A DNA stretch of 64,000 nucleotides from Hymenolepis diminuta (taxonomy: Eukaryota; Platyhelminthes; Cestoda; Cyclophyllidea; Hymenolepididae), in contig CAADRB010000025.1 of the NCBI GenBank assembly GCA_900708905.1, forward strand, positions 693,656 to 757,655, written 5' to 3'. Each line of letters starts with the position of its first letter. Within the stretch, counting starts at the first letter, position 1. This document shows, in pieces, positions 38,895-52,794 of this stretch. The notes beneath the pieces were generated by a model that was not told the DNA's origin, searched no databases, and saw only the letters and a program-made list of their open reading frames with translations. The position numbers and the translations under genes were made by a program.

Positions 38895-40319
38895 ATGACG
38901 ACGTTGCATTGCTCTAGAGTGTATGCAGATATCAATTCCAGTCGACCGAGAGACAATTCGGATATTCTCAAATTTGAAGTCAAGTGGACTACGGCAGACT
39001 TAGCGATCCATGAACAACTCGGAAAAGGAACTTTTGGAGAAGTGTACAAATGTAAAGACAACAAAAACAAGCGTCACTACGCGCTGAAGGTTCTACTTAA
39101 GAAAGACAAGACTCTCATTATTAATCGTGAAATTATGATACTTGAGAACTTACAAGGATGTCCAAATATTGTTGGATTTTTTGGTGCTATCAAAGAGCTA
39201 CCTGTGAGTATTTTCTCTTCCTTTAAATCCTTTTTATCGGTTTATGCAACAATATGAATATACATACATATCTGTATCAATCTCTTTCCCCATGCCAAAA
39301 ACAAACTTATGGGTGCTGATAGTCAACGAGCAGTTGGTTCTCCTGCTCTTATTTATCGAACTAACGCTGATATTGATAAAAGCATGAAGTGTAGAAAGTT
39401 CTACGGATAAATAAGAAGGCGAATATTTAGATAAGATAATGGTAAATGAGCTGGTTAACATAAGTTATTATATTTGAAATCGAACTGAGATTTTCCCTTT
39501 CCGAGAACAAGTATTTATTGTCCATAACGTAAACATGTTCCTCTTTATTTAGTTTATTGGAGGTCCGGCTCTTGTATTTCAGTACATTAGTCCCAGTGGT
39601 TACAACCACTTTGTTCACCATGCAAATAGAGAAAATATTCGCTTCTATATGCTCCAGTTACTGACAGCTATTGAAGTGTGTCACAGCAGGGGAATCATGC
39701 ATCGAGATATCAAACCCGAGAATATCTTGATTGACAACCGACGTCGGCGTCTTTATCTCATTGACTTTGGTCATGCTGATTACTACTTCCCTGGAAAAGA
39801 ATATTCGATTCACGTCTGTACCCGATACTACAAAGGTCCTGAACTATTAATTAACTTTAAGGTTAGTTCACTGACGTTCATATGCTTCTCGCCAATCTAC
39901 AGATTTAAGATTTAGGCTGCTTTTCTTCATTTTAGCAATATGACTACTCTTTGGATATGTGGTCATTTGGTTGTGTGTTAGCGGAGCTGATTTTTAAATG
40001 CCAAGTTTTCTTTTGGGGTTATACGAACGAAGACCAGCTAACTAAGATAGCACAAGTTATGGGAACTAAAGCCATAGTAGAGTACGTGGCAAAGAATGGT
40101 GTACAAATGACTCCGATCATAAAACGTAATGTTGGAAATTTCGCTCGTGTATCCCTGAAAAGCTTCGTGAGTGAAAGCAATCGACGGACCGCAACGCCAC
40201 TAGCTGTGGATCTCCTTAAGAAGCTCCTTGTAGTTGATCACCGAAAGCGACTAAGCGCAGCTGAAGCAATGAACCATCCTTATTTCTACGATGGCCTTTC
40301 AGATTCGAGTGCATATTGA
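38895..40319 (+). CDS. diverged casein kinase 2 alpha-like protein kinase
   Basis: Three exons, 38895-39203, 39553-39861 and 39936-40319, encode 333 residues without a stop. Both introns (GTGAGT...TTTAG, 349 nt; GTTAGT...TTTAG, 74 nt) are phase 0 and sit exactly where the canonical CK2 alpha gene at 54064-55290 has its introns. Family signs are the N-terminal [40 protein letters not shown] and YDYSLDMW. Kinase residues are complete: glycine loop GKGTFG (43-48), Lys65, Glu79, HRD at 153-155, DFG at 174-176. Unlike CK2, it has DFG for [11 protein letters not shown] for HRDVKPHN, a canonical GxGxxG loop, a disrupted basic cluster (KKDKTLII for KPVKKKKI) and His for the Arg of NVRV. It is probably an active Ser/Thr kinase with altered specificity. 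The gene sits in the palindrome loop; the symmetry axis falls in exon 2. Confidence 0.93.
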
Positions 40320-42480
40320 TTCATACAGTGTTTATTTAAAAAATCGTAACTTTAACCCCCTCCCCTCCTCCCTTTGTATATATTCACGCTTCTTTCCCCA
40401 ATCTTTTATTTCTCTGCATTTATATCTATGACAGAAAGTCCATTTTTTATCCCTCGGTCAAAATATCGGTTTTCATTTCCATTAAAAATACCCTAAATTT
40501 GTAGTCAAGAGCGAGGTCTTGAATCATTATCAAACAATTTTCATGAATTGACCAATTTATGATCAAAATTTGTGGCTTGAAGCCCTTCAAAGCGGAGATA
40601 TATTCACGTACGGTATTTTAAATGACTGCAGTTCAAATATTTTTACTTAATATACATTTTTTAGCTGGACGCTTTAAGGGGTGATAATTTGCGGATATAA
40701 CTCTCAGTAATTGAGATGCATGTATAGTAGACATGGTTATCTCCTTTCAAATAGGTTTCTAGAATTGACAATTTATCGAATCTTTGATTGACTATGATTT
40801 GATATCACAGCCTTAAAGGGTGCTGATGCTAATAATAGCTCTGTAATTTGCTTCACAGTTATTCCTGCCTATTATATATATATATATAATGTTTTTTACT
40901 AATAAAAATATTATACATTTATTTGGGCAAGCGTTTGCATAGTTTTAGTTGCTTGGAAAGGGTTAGGGGAAAGGGAAATGAAATTTTATCCAAGGAATTC
41001 TGAATTTTTAACTGCCCTTTTCTCGATTTGGATGAATTTATGCTGCAATTTTCAAGGATTTTTAGAGAGAATCGCATTGAATTTGCTGTCAAAGTAATGA
41101 TAACACTCTCATATGTAGTGTTTTAACCACCCTTGTTTTTCATATAACTTAAATCAACTGGAAATCAGCCGCTGGAAAACCTCACTGATCGTTGCGCCTG
41201 AGAAATGGTGGTTCCATCAACAATGCCAAAGAATTGCTCTCTTTTCCACAAAATTTTACAAAAAGTTGGCAGATTTGCACTTCATCGTTTTTGCTCGAAT
41301 TCCTAAAAGGTAGAGATTTACTATTTTAGAGAAAGTAACTGACATTGTTGGCTTTTTTAGCCATGACAGCCCGGTCATGCCATAGACTTTCTTGGTGTCT
41401 ATGACCTAGTTCTCCTTGGTGTGTCTGCCGGCTCAAAAGAAGATTTAGCATGAGAGAACTACGAAGGCCTTTCTTAACAACCCCAAGATAAAGTCTTCTT
41501 TCTTGAAGTTTAGCCGTGGGATTTCCCAGAGGAATCCACTGAGCTATTTTTCTCAAATCAACGCTCTGCGAGAGTGTAAACATGAGATCACCCTTCTCGG
41601 TCTGTTAAGGAGACCTTTAAGTCTGTCACCTTCAGACCTCCTCAGAGTTATCGTAGAAACATCACCATAGAGGACATTTCTACCTAATTACTTGGAATTT
41701 TCACTAGCATGCGTTTTAATGTTCATTTCCATGTACCTTGAGTATTTAAAAGGCCATATTTGAACGCATATTTACCTGATCACACTTTTTTCCCATCTTC
41801 ACATAATCTGCATATCAGTTGTAAACAATTTTAACATTGTCAATGGTAGAGAGCAAAAACACTGGAACCAGCTTTCTGGAGATATGCTGTAACTCTTATC
41901 ATGGCTGTTGACATTAAGGTGTTTTTTAACTGGGCGGACTCTCGAATTGGTTTTGCCTAAAGCGACACACCTAAGTGGTTATAAAGGGTGCTGCCTCAAA
42001 TCTCTTATTTCTCCCCAGTATGCGTGTTGAATGAAATTGAGCGATAAGGACGGATATTTTTCTATACAGTCATTAAAATATTGTGAACGCTAGCTAGAAA
42101 TATAGAATGAGTGCGTTCGCCCTCGTTATTTTGAATCAAATTTAAAGATCTATAACCGTTGGTTCTCTCTTTCATGCCAGCTGGATCAAGCCATTTCGCT
42201 AGTATTTGAGAAACATCGCATTTGCTTATTAGCATTCAGCTCATCTTCAACTTAGCAGTTGAGCTATTACTGTCTACTTTAATAAATAGGAAAACCAGAA
42301 TATGCTAAAAATTTTCCACAATGTGTCGCAAATATGCATGATTATAAGTATTTTCTGAATTCAAATTAATTACTAGTAAGGGAATGTTATATGTAAAATA
42401 GGTCCAAATTTTGCGCTTGGATAGTTGCAGGTTCAAGATAGAAATTTAAAATATGCAATTTTCGTATTCATTCTTGAGAA
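40320..42480. other. loop DNA right of the kinase gene
   Basis: No supported gene. It holds the likely 3' end of the kinase gene (ATTAAA near 40480, AATAAA near 40900) and a (TA)n tract near 40876. Confidence 0.4.
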
Positions 42481-42499
42481 GTTGATTTTCATCAAAATT

Positions 42500-42724
42500 T
42501 ACAAGTTTCAATTTAATGTCTATTGCAGGAATCAGTTCAGGATCCTGCTTTTTTTTATTTCTTTCATAAGGCTAGTTTCTGTAATACGCGAAGATTCTTC
42601 CGGAGATTTTCATTCATACCCTTCTTCGAGATGGGTATTAATTCTGCCGTTGGAGTGACCACCGGTTTAACCATTTCGCTGACGCTCTTGTTCAGTTTAG
42701 TTCGGCACATTGTTTCCTTATGTT
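42500..42724 (-). repeat. diverged inverted homology just inside the loop (right side)
   Basis: Partner of 36613-36850. On the minus strand this copy keeps an open frame of about 50 codons starting at the ATG near 42710 (MCRTKLNKSVSEMVKPVV..., ending LQKLAL and a stop). The left copy has stops in the same stretch. It may be a further exon or family member next to the membrane-protein gene of the arm. Confidence 0.6.
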
Positions 42725-42779
42725 CTTGTTTGTTGCACAAATTTCAAATACAACATTTGTACGAACAAAGTCACGCAAG

Positions 42780-43557
42780 TTACAAATCATTACAAAGCCA
42801 ATATTCTGTTAGAGTTTTGCAGAGGGTAGAAACACAGTTGTGAAGGGTAGAACTGCCTTCACAAGAAATTCGATTTACTAAACTCTTTTCTTCAGATTTA
42901 TGCCGATTCAAGCCACCGTCACAAGTTTCCAATGTTACGTTATCACTTTCTTCAATCAGACACATCGGGTTAACAGGGTGCTCGAGGACCAGTCGGAAAC
43001 AGTAGACACTGGAAATGATTCTTCGAAATGGCAAACAAATAGCAAAACTCAGAAAAAGCATTAATGCGACTAGAATAGTCATCCAGTCTTCATCATGATC
43101 TTCGGCGAGAGAAAGGCAATCAAAGTACTTTTGAGGTTCAGAAGGCCTTTCAGCAAAAAATTCAGAGAGAATCAAGACATTGTCGTGGAAAGTAAGGTTG
43201 GAAATAGTGGGGGGATGGAAGAAGCCCTCGAGACTCTCATCTTCAGCCGTTTCTAAACTCCCTAACAACAGTCTAAATTTACATCATCTGGGATATCAGC
43301 GAGATGGTCTCTAAAGCATCCTCACACTCTACATACCAGTTGGCAAAAATTTGACCTACTTCTGGATCATAGTGGAGTTCATTAACTTGTAGAATGAGAG
43401 AATCTGCATATGGTTTGGGTAGGGAAATATCCAATGTTTCAGTTTTCATGTTCATAAGTTTAGAAAACCACTCTTGCCGCGTCATAAGTTTTCGATAGTT
43501 CACCCACTTTACCGTAAATGATATGTTTGGCGAATGCTTAGAGCAGCGATTTAAAAT
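42780..43557 (-). CDS. candidate single-pass membrane protein gene, 3' exons (arm 2 copy)
   Basis: Identical twin of 35780-36557 on the opposite strand: second exon 43261-42780, putative 64-nt intron 43262-43325, first exon up to about 43557. If both arms are real, this gene exists in two identical copies pointing towards each other across the loop. Confidence 0.4.
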
Positions 43558-46089
43558 TATATTTTCAACTGTCGAATGTCAAAGTCAAGTTGGCATTTCT
43601 ATATTTTTCACTTCTCCTCGTGATTCATTCTGGTGTTAAAAAATATCTGATCCTCTTCTGGAGATCGGAATCGCATGAAGGAATAAGCGGTAGGGAAAAT
43701 CCCAATGTTGTTTCCCGAAGATGTGACGAGTATTTGGGGTAGATTTTGGACTATTTTTGATATCAGTATCATTCACACTCTCATTATTCATAATGATAGA
43801 TCAAATAAACCGATCCAATTCCACGGAGTAATTATAAACGCTTGATTCAGACGACAGTATGATTAAGATACAAGTACAAATTATTTCATGCTTTAAATTC
43901 TGTCAATTTTTTCTACGTCGCCTACAAACCTATTTGCATTCTGTCTGCATCGAGGTTTTCAAATGAGAAAGGCAATTAGCCAAAGGTGCTGGTGTGAGAC
44001 TTCTTCCTCCGAGAATCATTCATCTCTAACCTCCCATGTGGGTTTAAATAAATTCCAGCGTCCAGCTGCTTGAATTGCTCTGCCTAAAAACCTCTGGAAT
44101 GCGTGCCTGTGCGATCTCAGTTCATGTGATAAGTACCCAAAATGTGACTAGTGAAAGGCAGATTTTTCACTTCTCATTATTCATATGGTGTAGGAAATCC
44201 ATATCTGATCATGTTATGCTTCGATGGTAATGTATGTGAACTCACAGATTTGCATTTTTCCCACCACCGATTGTGTGCATGGCCTAGTGCATTTATCCGT
44301 ATCTAAATGCCCTATTAAGTCATTGTGTTTACCTAGCTGCTGAACGAGTGGGTTAAAAAATAACTGAGGAGTGGGAGCGAAGCGGCTAAAAGGGAGTGTC
44401 AACAAGCGCATCTACTTCGTGTCTGCCAACCCCATTTCTGTGTCATGACAGCAGACACACAAACACACGTACAAATATGCACACATTTACGTCGGTGAAT
44501 TTCAAACAGAATTCATCTGACTTCATGAATTGCTCATGCTACCAGCATTCACTGAGTTAACGAAGATCCATAGAATTATTATAATTCTCGTGGTGGATAA
44601 CCCTCGTGAAGGATAGAAAGTTGGTGCCTAGGATTAGTGCTCCCTGATGGTAATTGAAATGTTAGCTGCACTTGCGATGTTCGAACACCTGAATCCTGAT
44701 GCACTGTTGATCTGACACAAAATAATATGATGTCGTCTAGATAAGACATGTTTTCCCCGGAGTTTGTTGTGCCTTTGCACGTAGTCTCCACTCTACCTCA
44801 GTTTAAGGATATTAACTAATTGCCTGGGATGGCTAAAAGGCCACCTAGAACTAACGGCTTAACAACCAATTCTAGTGTGCTCAAAGCTAGAAGTCACAAT
44901 GCGATATTTTGGTGGGTATAACAATTAATTATGTCACTCTGATGTTTATTTACTATTGCCTACCTCGGTGATCCAATTTATAGGCCATTTGATACTTCTT
45001 AGTATTCAGCAGGTTGCTGAAACACAGTGAAAATGCCGATTTCAATTCTCATGGCTACTTGAGGGAGAGAGTTCAACACCTATTCTTGAACTATGCCACA
45101 TTTGAGAATGCGACAGCCCAATAATCTCAACATTCAAACATGGTATGACTTTTGGTATCCTGACGATGTGGCAGCTAAGACTATCGACCACGACCGAAGA
45201 ACAACCGAAGTATGGTTATCCGGAAGATGGAGTCAGGAGTAGTGCAAGATTTAGTGAAGACAGTAATTGAAAGTGGAGATAGATGGAGGAAGTGTCAGGG
45301 CAGGAGCACACAAACAAAGTCAGGGCAAAGGAACAGTGAGGACGGGTATAGTGAGAACGTGAGAATCAATCATATGCACCGCTAATTTCGTATTCAGCAT
45401 TATGTTGTTGTTTTGTAGGTAAAACTGAGTTACCGAGAATAGGACGAGCACAAATTGATGATCTGGATTCCCCAACTGAAATGCTTGAAAATAACCCAAA
45501 TAAATGCACAAACTTAAACACGGTTTCTCGTCAGAACGAATAAACATTATACTTCTTGAAGAGGAGAAGTTTTAAGGAACTGTGGAGTGGTCACTCTTGA
45601 TTCCTCTCCTCGTTTCCTACATTATGGGGCTTGTTTGCCACTCCTCTTATTGGGGTGTTTTGTAAAAATTACGAATCGGGCAATAGAAATAATGACACTG
45701 GGTTTTAATGTGTAAAAGATTGGGGATGATTTTCTGACATGTAAAGTCTCAACCTCCATTCCCCTTCCATTAGAAAATATTTGAAGTTTCCGAAAATGCT
45801 GTGTAGGTGGTCATATGTCGTAGTAGACAAGAAAAAAAGAATGGAACGAAAAGATTGCGAGTTATTTTTAGGCTGACTGTGGAATTCGTTGAAATAGTTG
45901 TAACCTCTGGCAGTCCAACGATAATCTTTACGAAAACTTCTGACTGACTGACTGAGAAAGCCGGCCACTAAAATATAAGAATATTAAAAATTATCTGCAA
46001 TTCCCATGATCATTCAATATGACAAAACAATAAATAAATAAATAAATGAATAAGTGAATTAATGAGTAGATTTATTTTCTTTTTTAGAG

Positions 46090-46290
46090 TTAAAATTGTT
46101 GAAAATTTGGGTATAAATCCTTCTGACCCCAACGACAGTCACCGTAATCGGGACTTGAAAGAAGGTGATTTAAGTTAAGAAGCTCTTTACAAAGATACTT
46201 TTCATCAACATCTTTTGCACCTCCTAATTTCATATGATTTCTAGTTAGCGTCACCTTTGTGAATAGAAGAACCAAGGTCAAAAAGTTCAT
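46090..46290 (-). CDS. candidate small secreted-protein ORF (arm 2 copy), unrecognised
   Basis: Identical twin of 33047-33247; the same doubts apply. Confidence 0.25.
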   Translation of the reverse strand: MNFLTLVLLFTKVTLTRNHMKLGGAKDVDEKYLCKELLNLNHLLSSPDYGDCRWGQKDLYPNFQQF

Positions 46291-46599
46291 CAAACCAATT
46301 CTTTGAAGGAAGTAGGGATTCTTATTGCTATTGAGATCATGACTTTCATTTTCGGTTTCATTAATCTACATAGCGTAGACAGATCAGATGATCTCGCACA
46401 ATTGCATTGCATTTGTATGCCATGAACAACATGTGAATGCGCAGTGAATATGAAAAATTAAGCATATTAATGGAGGGAGGGGGAGGGGAGGGGAGGGGGA
46501 TCAACCGCCTCAGCTTCGATGGACACTTTTACTACAAGTTGCAATATGCCACAACAAAAAATCCACAATATTAATTCACAGATTCTATGTTGCAATATA

Positions 46600-47583
46600 C
46601 AGGGTGCGTAAGGCATCTGAGGACACCTTACGCACTTTTAGAAGAATAGAACAATGAAACTGTTAATGGTCGAAACTTACAATTTCTCATGACAAATAAT
46701 CAAACGTAGTGCCTACTAATCTAGCTTTTATTCTAATATATTCTCCCTCGACTCCTACCACCCACTCAATTCCAGTCCGAAAGCAACTGACTGCAAGCTT
46801 TCATCCGGTGGTCTTTGTTCATCTCCTCCACTGCTCGACCTATTGTTTCCATCAGAGTGGGGGATTTGGTGTTGTGGGATTTATGGGTGTTATCAACTTC
46901 CCCTTCAACCACGACTCTCCCACCACCGCCCCACACGTATAGTAATCGAAAGGATTAAGGTCTGGTGAGTTAGGAGGCGGGCATAAGTTTGGTGTGACAT
47001 GAAGGTGAAAATTCTTCATCGTCCATCAAATCCCAGATTTGGAGAGCCCTATGGGATGGAGCCGAATCTTGTTGGAAGACATAAGGGGTTTTCCTTCATT
47101 GGCTACCCTGTCTATCCAAGGCGGCTTAACAACAATGGTTTGAAGAGTTTCCACGTAGACATCTGCATCCGCATTAACTCTAAGGCCCTGTGGAAAAGAC
47201 CGGGGACTCATGAAGTACCCCGTCCCCCATCCCCGCCCCCTCACTGCTCTTCACAACACCGAAAACCATCACTGTCGCGAGCGTTGACAATGCTCCTTTC
47301 TCTTCCTCGTGGCAACCAATTCGTCTCCACTGCTTTCATTCATTGTCTTCGTTCCTCCTTTCTAACTTTGCAAACGAATGATCTGACGCCTTTTAGAGAG
47401 ACCTTGCAATTTCTAAATTCCTGTGTTTCGCTTCTATTGACACCATTACAGCGTGTCCTTTCATTCCACTACATCTAGTAGTGTCTGTCATGAGATCTTC
47501 TGATGTAAAATACAGTAATTATTATTGCCGAGTTAGTTTAAATTACAAATATATACGTGACCTCCGATACCTTACGCATCCTG
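46600..47583 (-). mobile_element. mariner-like element, 984 bp (arm 2 copy)
   Basis: Mirror of 31754-32737, identical including the broken transposase frames, both terminal repeats and the terminal hairpin. It arose with the arm, not by a separate insertion. Confidence 0.88.
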
Positions 47584-50226
47584 TATATTTCTCTGAAGGC
47601 AACAGTATGACTTAACGTGCATCGTTCTCAACATTTTCGATTGACTGATCGAAATTAATGAGTAGGCCAGATCTGCTAGCATCAATAAAATTGAGTTCAT
47701 CCCAGTGGTAATTTGACAGGGTGCCTCAGTTATTCATACCCTTTTCCAGTAATATTTGCGAATCCCATTTCAGTAAACAGGGATGAGCTTACCAATCCCA
47801 TATCAGTCAACGAATTACCTCCTCTTCATCAACCATTGTCAAGTGTGTCAACCCTCCTCTCGTATGTCGAGTGTGAATGAGTTGTTAAAAGTGAGATCGT
47901 CATAAAAGCATACTTTTTGAAGTTTCATCTGTTAGCTTTTTGTACTGACAAAGGAGTGATTATGCGCCATAATCCAGGCCTCAATTTGCATTCACTTACC
48001 TTGCGAAGTGTCTAATTCTTAGTCACCCACTATGAGCTCAACGGAAGATTTGCACATTTTCTACTATTTTCAATGCTGAGAAAAGTGAGCCTACAGAGCT
48101 GAATCGATTGTGGATTGCAGACGTAACTTCCAAACCCCCCATGGTTTGACATCAGATAAATGAATAGAAACATCTATTTTTATTGGAAAAATGTATTTAA
48201 ATAGACCGGTTTTTCGCATCGCATTTCGTTTATTCTGGAATGTTGGTGGTCTATTTGAGGACAAACAAATATATGCTGATTAATTTGAACCACATATTTA
48301 TCAGAAGTTCCGTTAATTAGATCAAAGTTACACGGTAAATATGTGCAACATTTTTGTATTAATATCACGCTTCGGTTTATTTGAATTCTAAGATTTCACA
48401 GTTGATTCACTCATGTTGCAACTGATTACAACTGTGAGATAGACTATTGAATGCAATAGGTCTTGTGCTTTTAGGTATTTCGGGCGTCATGAAGGAAGAG
48501 GTGATAAAGAAATTCACCGTCCTTGTTCAATCAACTAGAATCAATTTATCCTAACCCAAACCCCAAGTTTATTAGAAATTTGAAGTAGTTTGAATGTCAT
48601 CTGTATAGCCGCGTAATGAACCCAACTAAATCAGATCGAATATCTCCTCATAGAAGTAGTGATCTTTCTAATACCTAGGTGTGAAAACAACCCATCCCAA
48701 ATGGGAAGACTGAGAGTTGAATAAGATAAGGTGTGTGTTGGACAACCGTAAAGGAATAAGAGGAAAAAGAAGGGAGTAGGGAGAGAATTTAGGTGTCGGT
48801 AGAAGAAGGGACAAGCGCTTTCTCATGAGTGAGAATGGGGTCATGATTAGAAGACCAAATCAGGATGCACTGCGTTCCAGGTCCGTTTTATGAGCAACCT
48901 ATGAAAGTGGACTCCTGAAAATCAGGACAGCGCCGAAGTGTGAGTCAACATGTGCATTCGATATCGATGTGGAATGCCGTTGCTCTCTTTTAGATGCAAA
49001 ACCATGCAAACTGTGTGCCGTTTGTCAAATCGTTGTCTTTCCAAAATAACCACAGTTAATCAAAGTAATTAATTAATTAATTAATGAAAATAATTTGATT
49101 ATCAATAACCATCATGACAATCCGATCATTTATCATTTTTGAAAAGATAACACTAGTAGGTCAACGGAGGATGATTGAATGTTTTGAAGTGAAGTGTCTT
49201 GTTTGCCACCTAGAATATCCATCGACATTTTCTTCCCACCCTCGGTAGCCGATTAGCCATCAGCTTTCCATTGTATATGCTGAATGTCGCTTTGGCCACT
49301 TTTCTCCTTTACTGCCTTTCCACCTTTCCACCTTGCCATCCTTGTAGCACAGTGGTCACTTCATTTCATACGATTTTAACGGGCTAATTTGTATGGAATT
49401 TCACTTTACTCACTTGCTTAGATGCTTCAATTTGTCGAATGAACCAGTTTGTCGGCTTAAATTCACTATGTCATTGTCACCGCTATAAAGGTGTTACTTC
49501 TAATCACATGGTATGATGGATGCAATGCTATTTAAAAGAAGGTGGAATTTCAAATATTGAAACGCGCTGTTGGCGTCAATTTATCCAGATAGCATTTTAT
49601 TACTTGAAAGCCCTCTCCAACTCTCACAGTAAACAAAGCGAGCACCCTAATGTCTCTCTGATGAGAAACTCGCATTCTCTCATCTATTTGGAAATCATGA
49701 TTAACGAATGCAACCGGTCATTCGAATTGCCAAGTGCCTAATCAAAATCGGACAACGATCCATTGATTGTCGATGTCACGTCAACCACTTAAATATTTAA
49801 AAATGCAAATTGCGGTATTAATTGAATGAGTCGGTGATTAGAGAGAGGTAATAAAATTATTCCTCCTCTGTTTCTTGACTACCTTCCGTTCAGATTTGAA
49901 ATCACACGACCTCTTCTTATACCCTCAAGTGTTATGTCTGATTGGCTAACAAGTCCTTTTACGACACTAGTTAAATATTAAGGAGGATATTGATATGGCA
50001 GAGGGAAGGCATCATTATTGCCTTATGCCACTTAAATCAGAAGCACGCACTAAATCGATGAGGTTATCCAACTATGCCACCGACGACCACCGGTCCCTTC
50101 ACTGTTAGCTTGGTCGATCTGCACCTCGGTCACTGCCCAACTAATGCGTCATTATTTGGCATCTATTAACCCTCGCCTCTTTTAGACTGGTAGCGTCATA
50201 GAGTTCGCCTGGTGAGATGCTCCATT

Positions 50227-50352
50227 TCTGATCAATCTTTCATTGGTCTATTTGACCATTGTAGTGGCCACTTTGCACTGGTGATATTCGAACTCGTGAA
50301 CTCTGACCTCGCGGACGAGCACGTTAGCTGCCATGCCACCGACACACCTTCA
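50227..50352 (-). repeat. tRNA-derived SINE-like copy (arm 2)
   Basis: Mirror of 28985-29110. Confidence 0.55.
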
Positions 50353-52793
50353 GAAACATTACCTTTACAAACTGCTCTCTTTACCGAGATTTGGGATTCA
50401 CTGTGTCCATATAACAGTGATTTCAATGCATCACTGTTACTTTGTTCTCGCATCCACAGGCTCCCAACCAAAACGCTGCAAGTAGCAGTCCCTACTTCAA
50501 ATCCCTTGAAACTGGACACTGACGAGTATTAATAGGAAGTGCAATACCTAACCTGGTTTAGTCCCATCCACAAGACTCAAGATGACTCAAGAAAATATCT
50601 TATGCAGAGAATCATCAATACACAAAACATTGCCTCTATGTAGGTTACGGACTCAGAATTTAAATACACTGCCCATTACACAGTCGTAATTCTAGTCAGT
50701 ATCAACTATGGCCTTTCCGTTTAGGCATTAAATAGTTGACATACCTGATTACGAGGAAGGGTCTTCATACTCTTACGCATTAGATAAACGAGAGACCTAA
50801 CGCCTTGAAATCCGAAAAGTGCGCAGCGCTTGTACCTATTGTCAACTATAATTTTAGAGTTTAACTTAATGCACTCTCATGGATAGCCTCAAGAATAAAT
50901 TGGATGGTGCCATAAGGCGTGGCCGAAATGCTATAACAGTTGGTCAAGCCCGTTGTTATTATTTAATCCATGCTTGTTCAGACCCCAGAGTGATGGAGAG
51001 GAATTTAGCCGGACAGGACCAGGGCTTCATTGATTGAATTATGAGACTCTTTTCTATCTGGCATTGAATTTGTCCAATAGTGAATGTCGTTTAATCTCAT
51101 TGTGCTGTGACTTCTCATGGTAATTACAGGGAAGTGATATAGCGATGACACGTAATTGCACTTCTGCTGCACGCCAAATACCACCAAAGATTTTCTACTC
51201 ACCTCACTGAACCCATGACGATATATAATACTCTTCGTACGATAAGCAAACTACAGGCAAACTCCTACATTAGAGCCATCATTTCCAAATGAATAGCATA
51301 ATGTGTTTGATTAGAAGGGAAAATTACCAGTACAATTACACTCAGCTTGTTATTATCCATCTTGAATTAACTCCATCGTATCGTATCTATATCGTTGCTT
51401 GTCTAATGCGACACATCTATGACGAATAAAATCTACCACTCTATTATATCTACCGCTCAATAAGAGCTTAACATCATAAACGCGAAACTTGTCCGAGAAC
51501 TTGTGAATCAAACGAGGCAGTGGTCCGAAGTCATTATTAAAAGCTAAATGATCACATGCGTCCAGGATCCAAAAGAAATATGGGTTACTCGGTATCCTGA
51601 CTTTATTATCTACGACTCATTTAATCACCATTAGAAAGTTTTCCTGAATCCCAACTCCAGAGTCATCTCATAAAATATTGGTTGAAAGCTGGTTCTCTAT
51701 AGGTCATGATAATTTTGGCAAGAAACTGCATACATAATGGATTCTAATTTCACCATTGTTAAGCATCTAGGAAATGCCTTCAAGCACAAGCCCACACAAC
51801 TGTTTCTATTGCAGTTTTAGGTTAAACAGACTTCGTCAGGTGTCAACACGACTAGAGCTCTCCTCGGACCTCATGTACACACATACACGTGACTTGGGAT
51901 CACTGCAGATGTAATTCAGAAGCACCATTATCGAATGTTTACCTACCGATAGCTCATCTTACTTATTGGGGATATGAAAAACAAGCCATGACTTGTTGTT
52001 GGGTTGTTGAAAATCGATGCCGAAGGAAGACATTTTTGCGACACACAAAATGCTCTCAAAAGCTATCCTTCACCTTAGCAATAATATGTCCGTTCATTTA
52101 TGAAGATAGCATACAATATACTATTTAGATAAACGCATCCCCAACCATAGCAGCAGGAGTATAACTTGTGGAAAGGATGGGAGATTTAGAAAATGGTGTA
52201 AGGGATTTCCACTTCTCCACTATTCACATCAGTACAATATGTGATGCTTCTCTTAAGGATCCTTTGAGGGGCATCGTTTGAATCCAATGTCAACGTTGAG
52301 AACGACATTCTAAAGGGCTTCGATCAATGTTTTCTTTTTCATGCCCTAAGGCAACCGGAGACCGGGTATGGGAAGTCTTTGTTGACCGTTGCGCCTGAAG
52401 AACAGTAATCACGTTGACGGTGCAACAGCATTGCCTCCTTTCACACGAACGTTCGAACACAGTTGGCGTTTCACCCTTTCGCTTGAATTCACTTGAGGTG
52501 GGAATTTACGCTTTCAGAGATTGTTTCAGAGAATCGATATTGTCGGCTGTATTAATCGTGACAGTCTGGCTAAACCAAAGACTATCCGCAAATTGTATGA
52601 GTTTTCCTTCGAGTTATCCCTGGTGCCTGATGACTAGAAAGAAGTTCTAGAGTAGGAGAAATGTGCAGCATCGCACTCCCAAGTCGAGGTTTTTGTTGAA
52701 TTTTGGCCGCTTATTTCTGAACTCAGTAACACACCGATAACTTAGTCCGTTCTTGAACAATTAAACAACAAATTCACCCCTTTGTTCATACCC

Positions 52794-52794
52794 N
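52794..52794. other. ambiguous base N in arm 2
   Basis: The exact mirror partner of the N at 26543. These are the only two N bases I saw in the window. Confidence 0.99.

Noticed and set aside
38895..40319. The loop kinase as a processed retrocopy or pseudogene of CK2 alpha
   Set aside because: It keeps both introns at the ancestral positions, good splice sites, a full reading frame and all catalytic residues.
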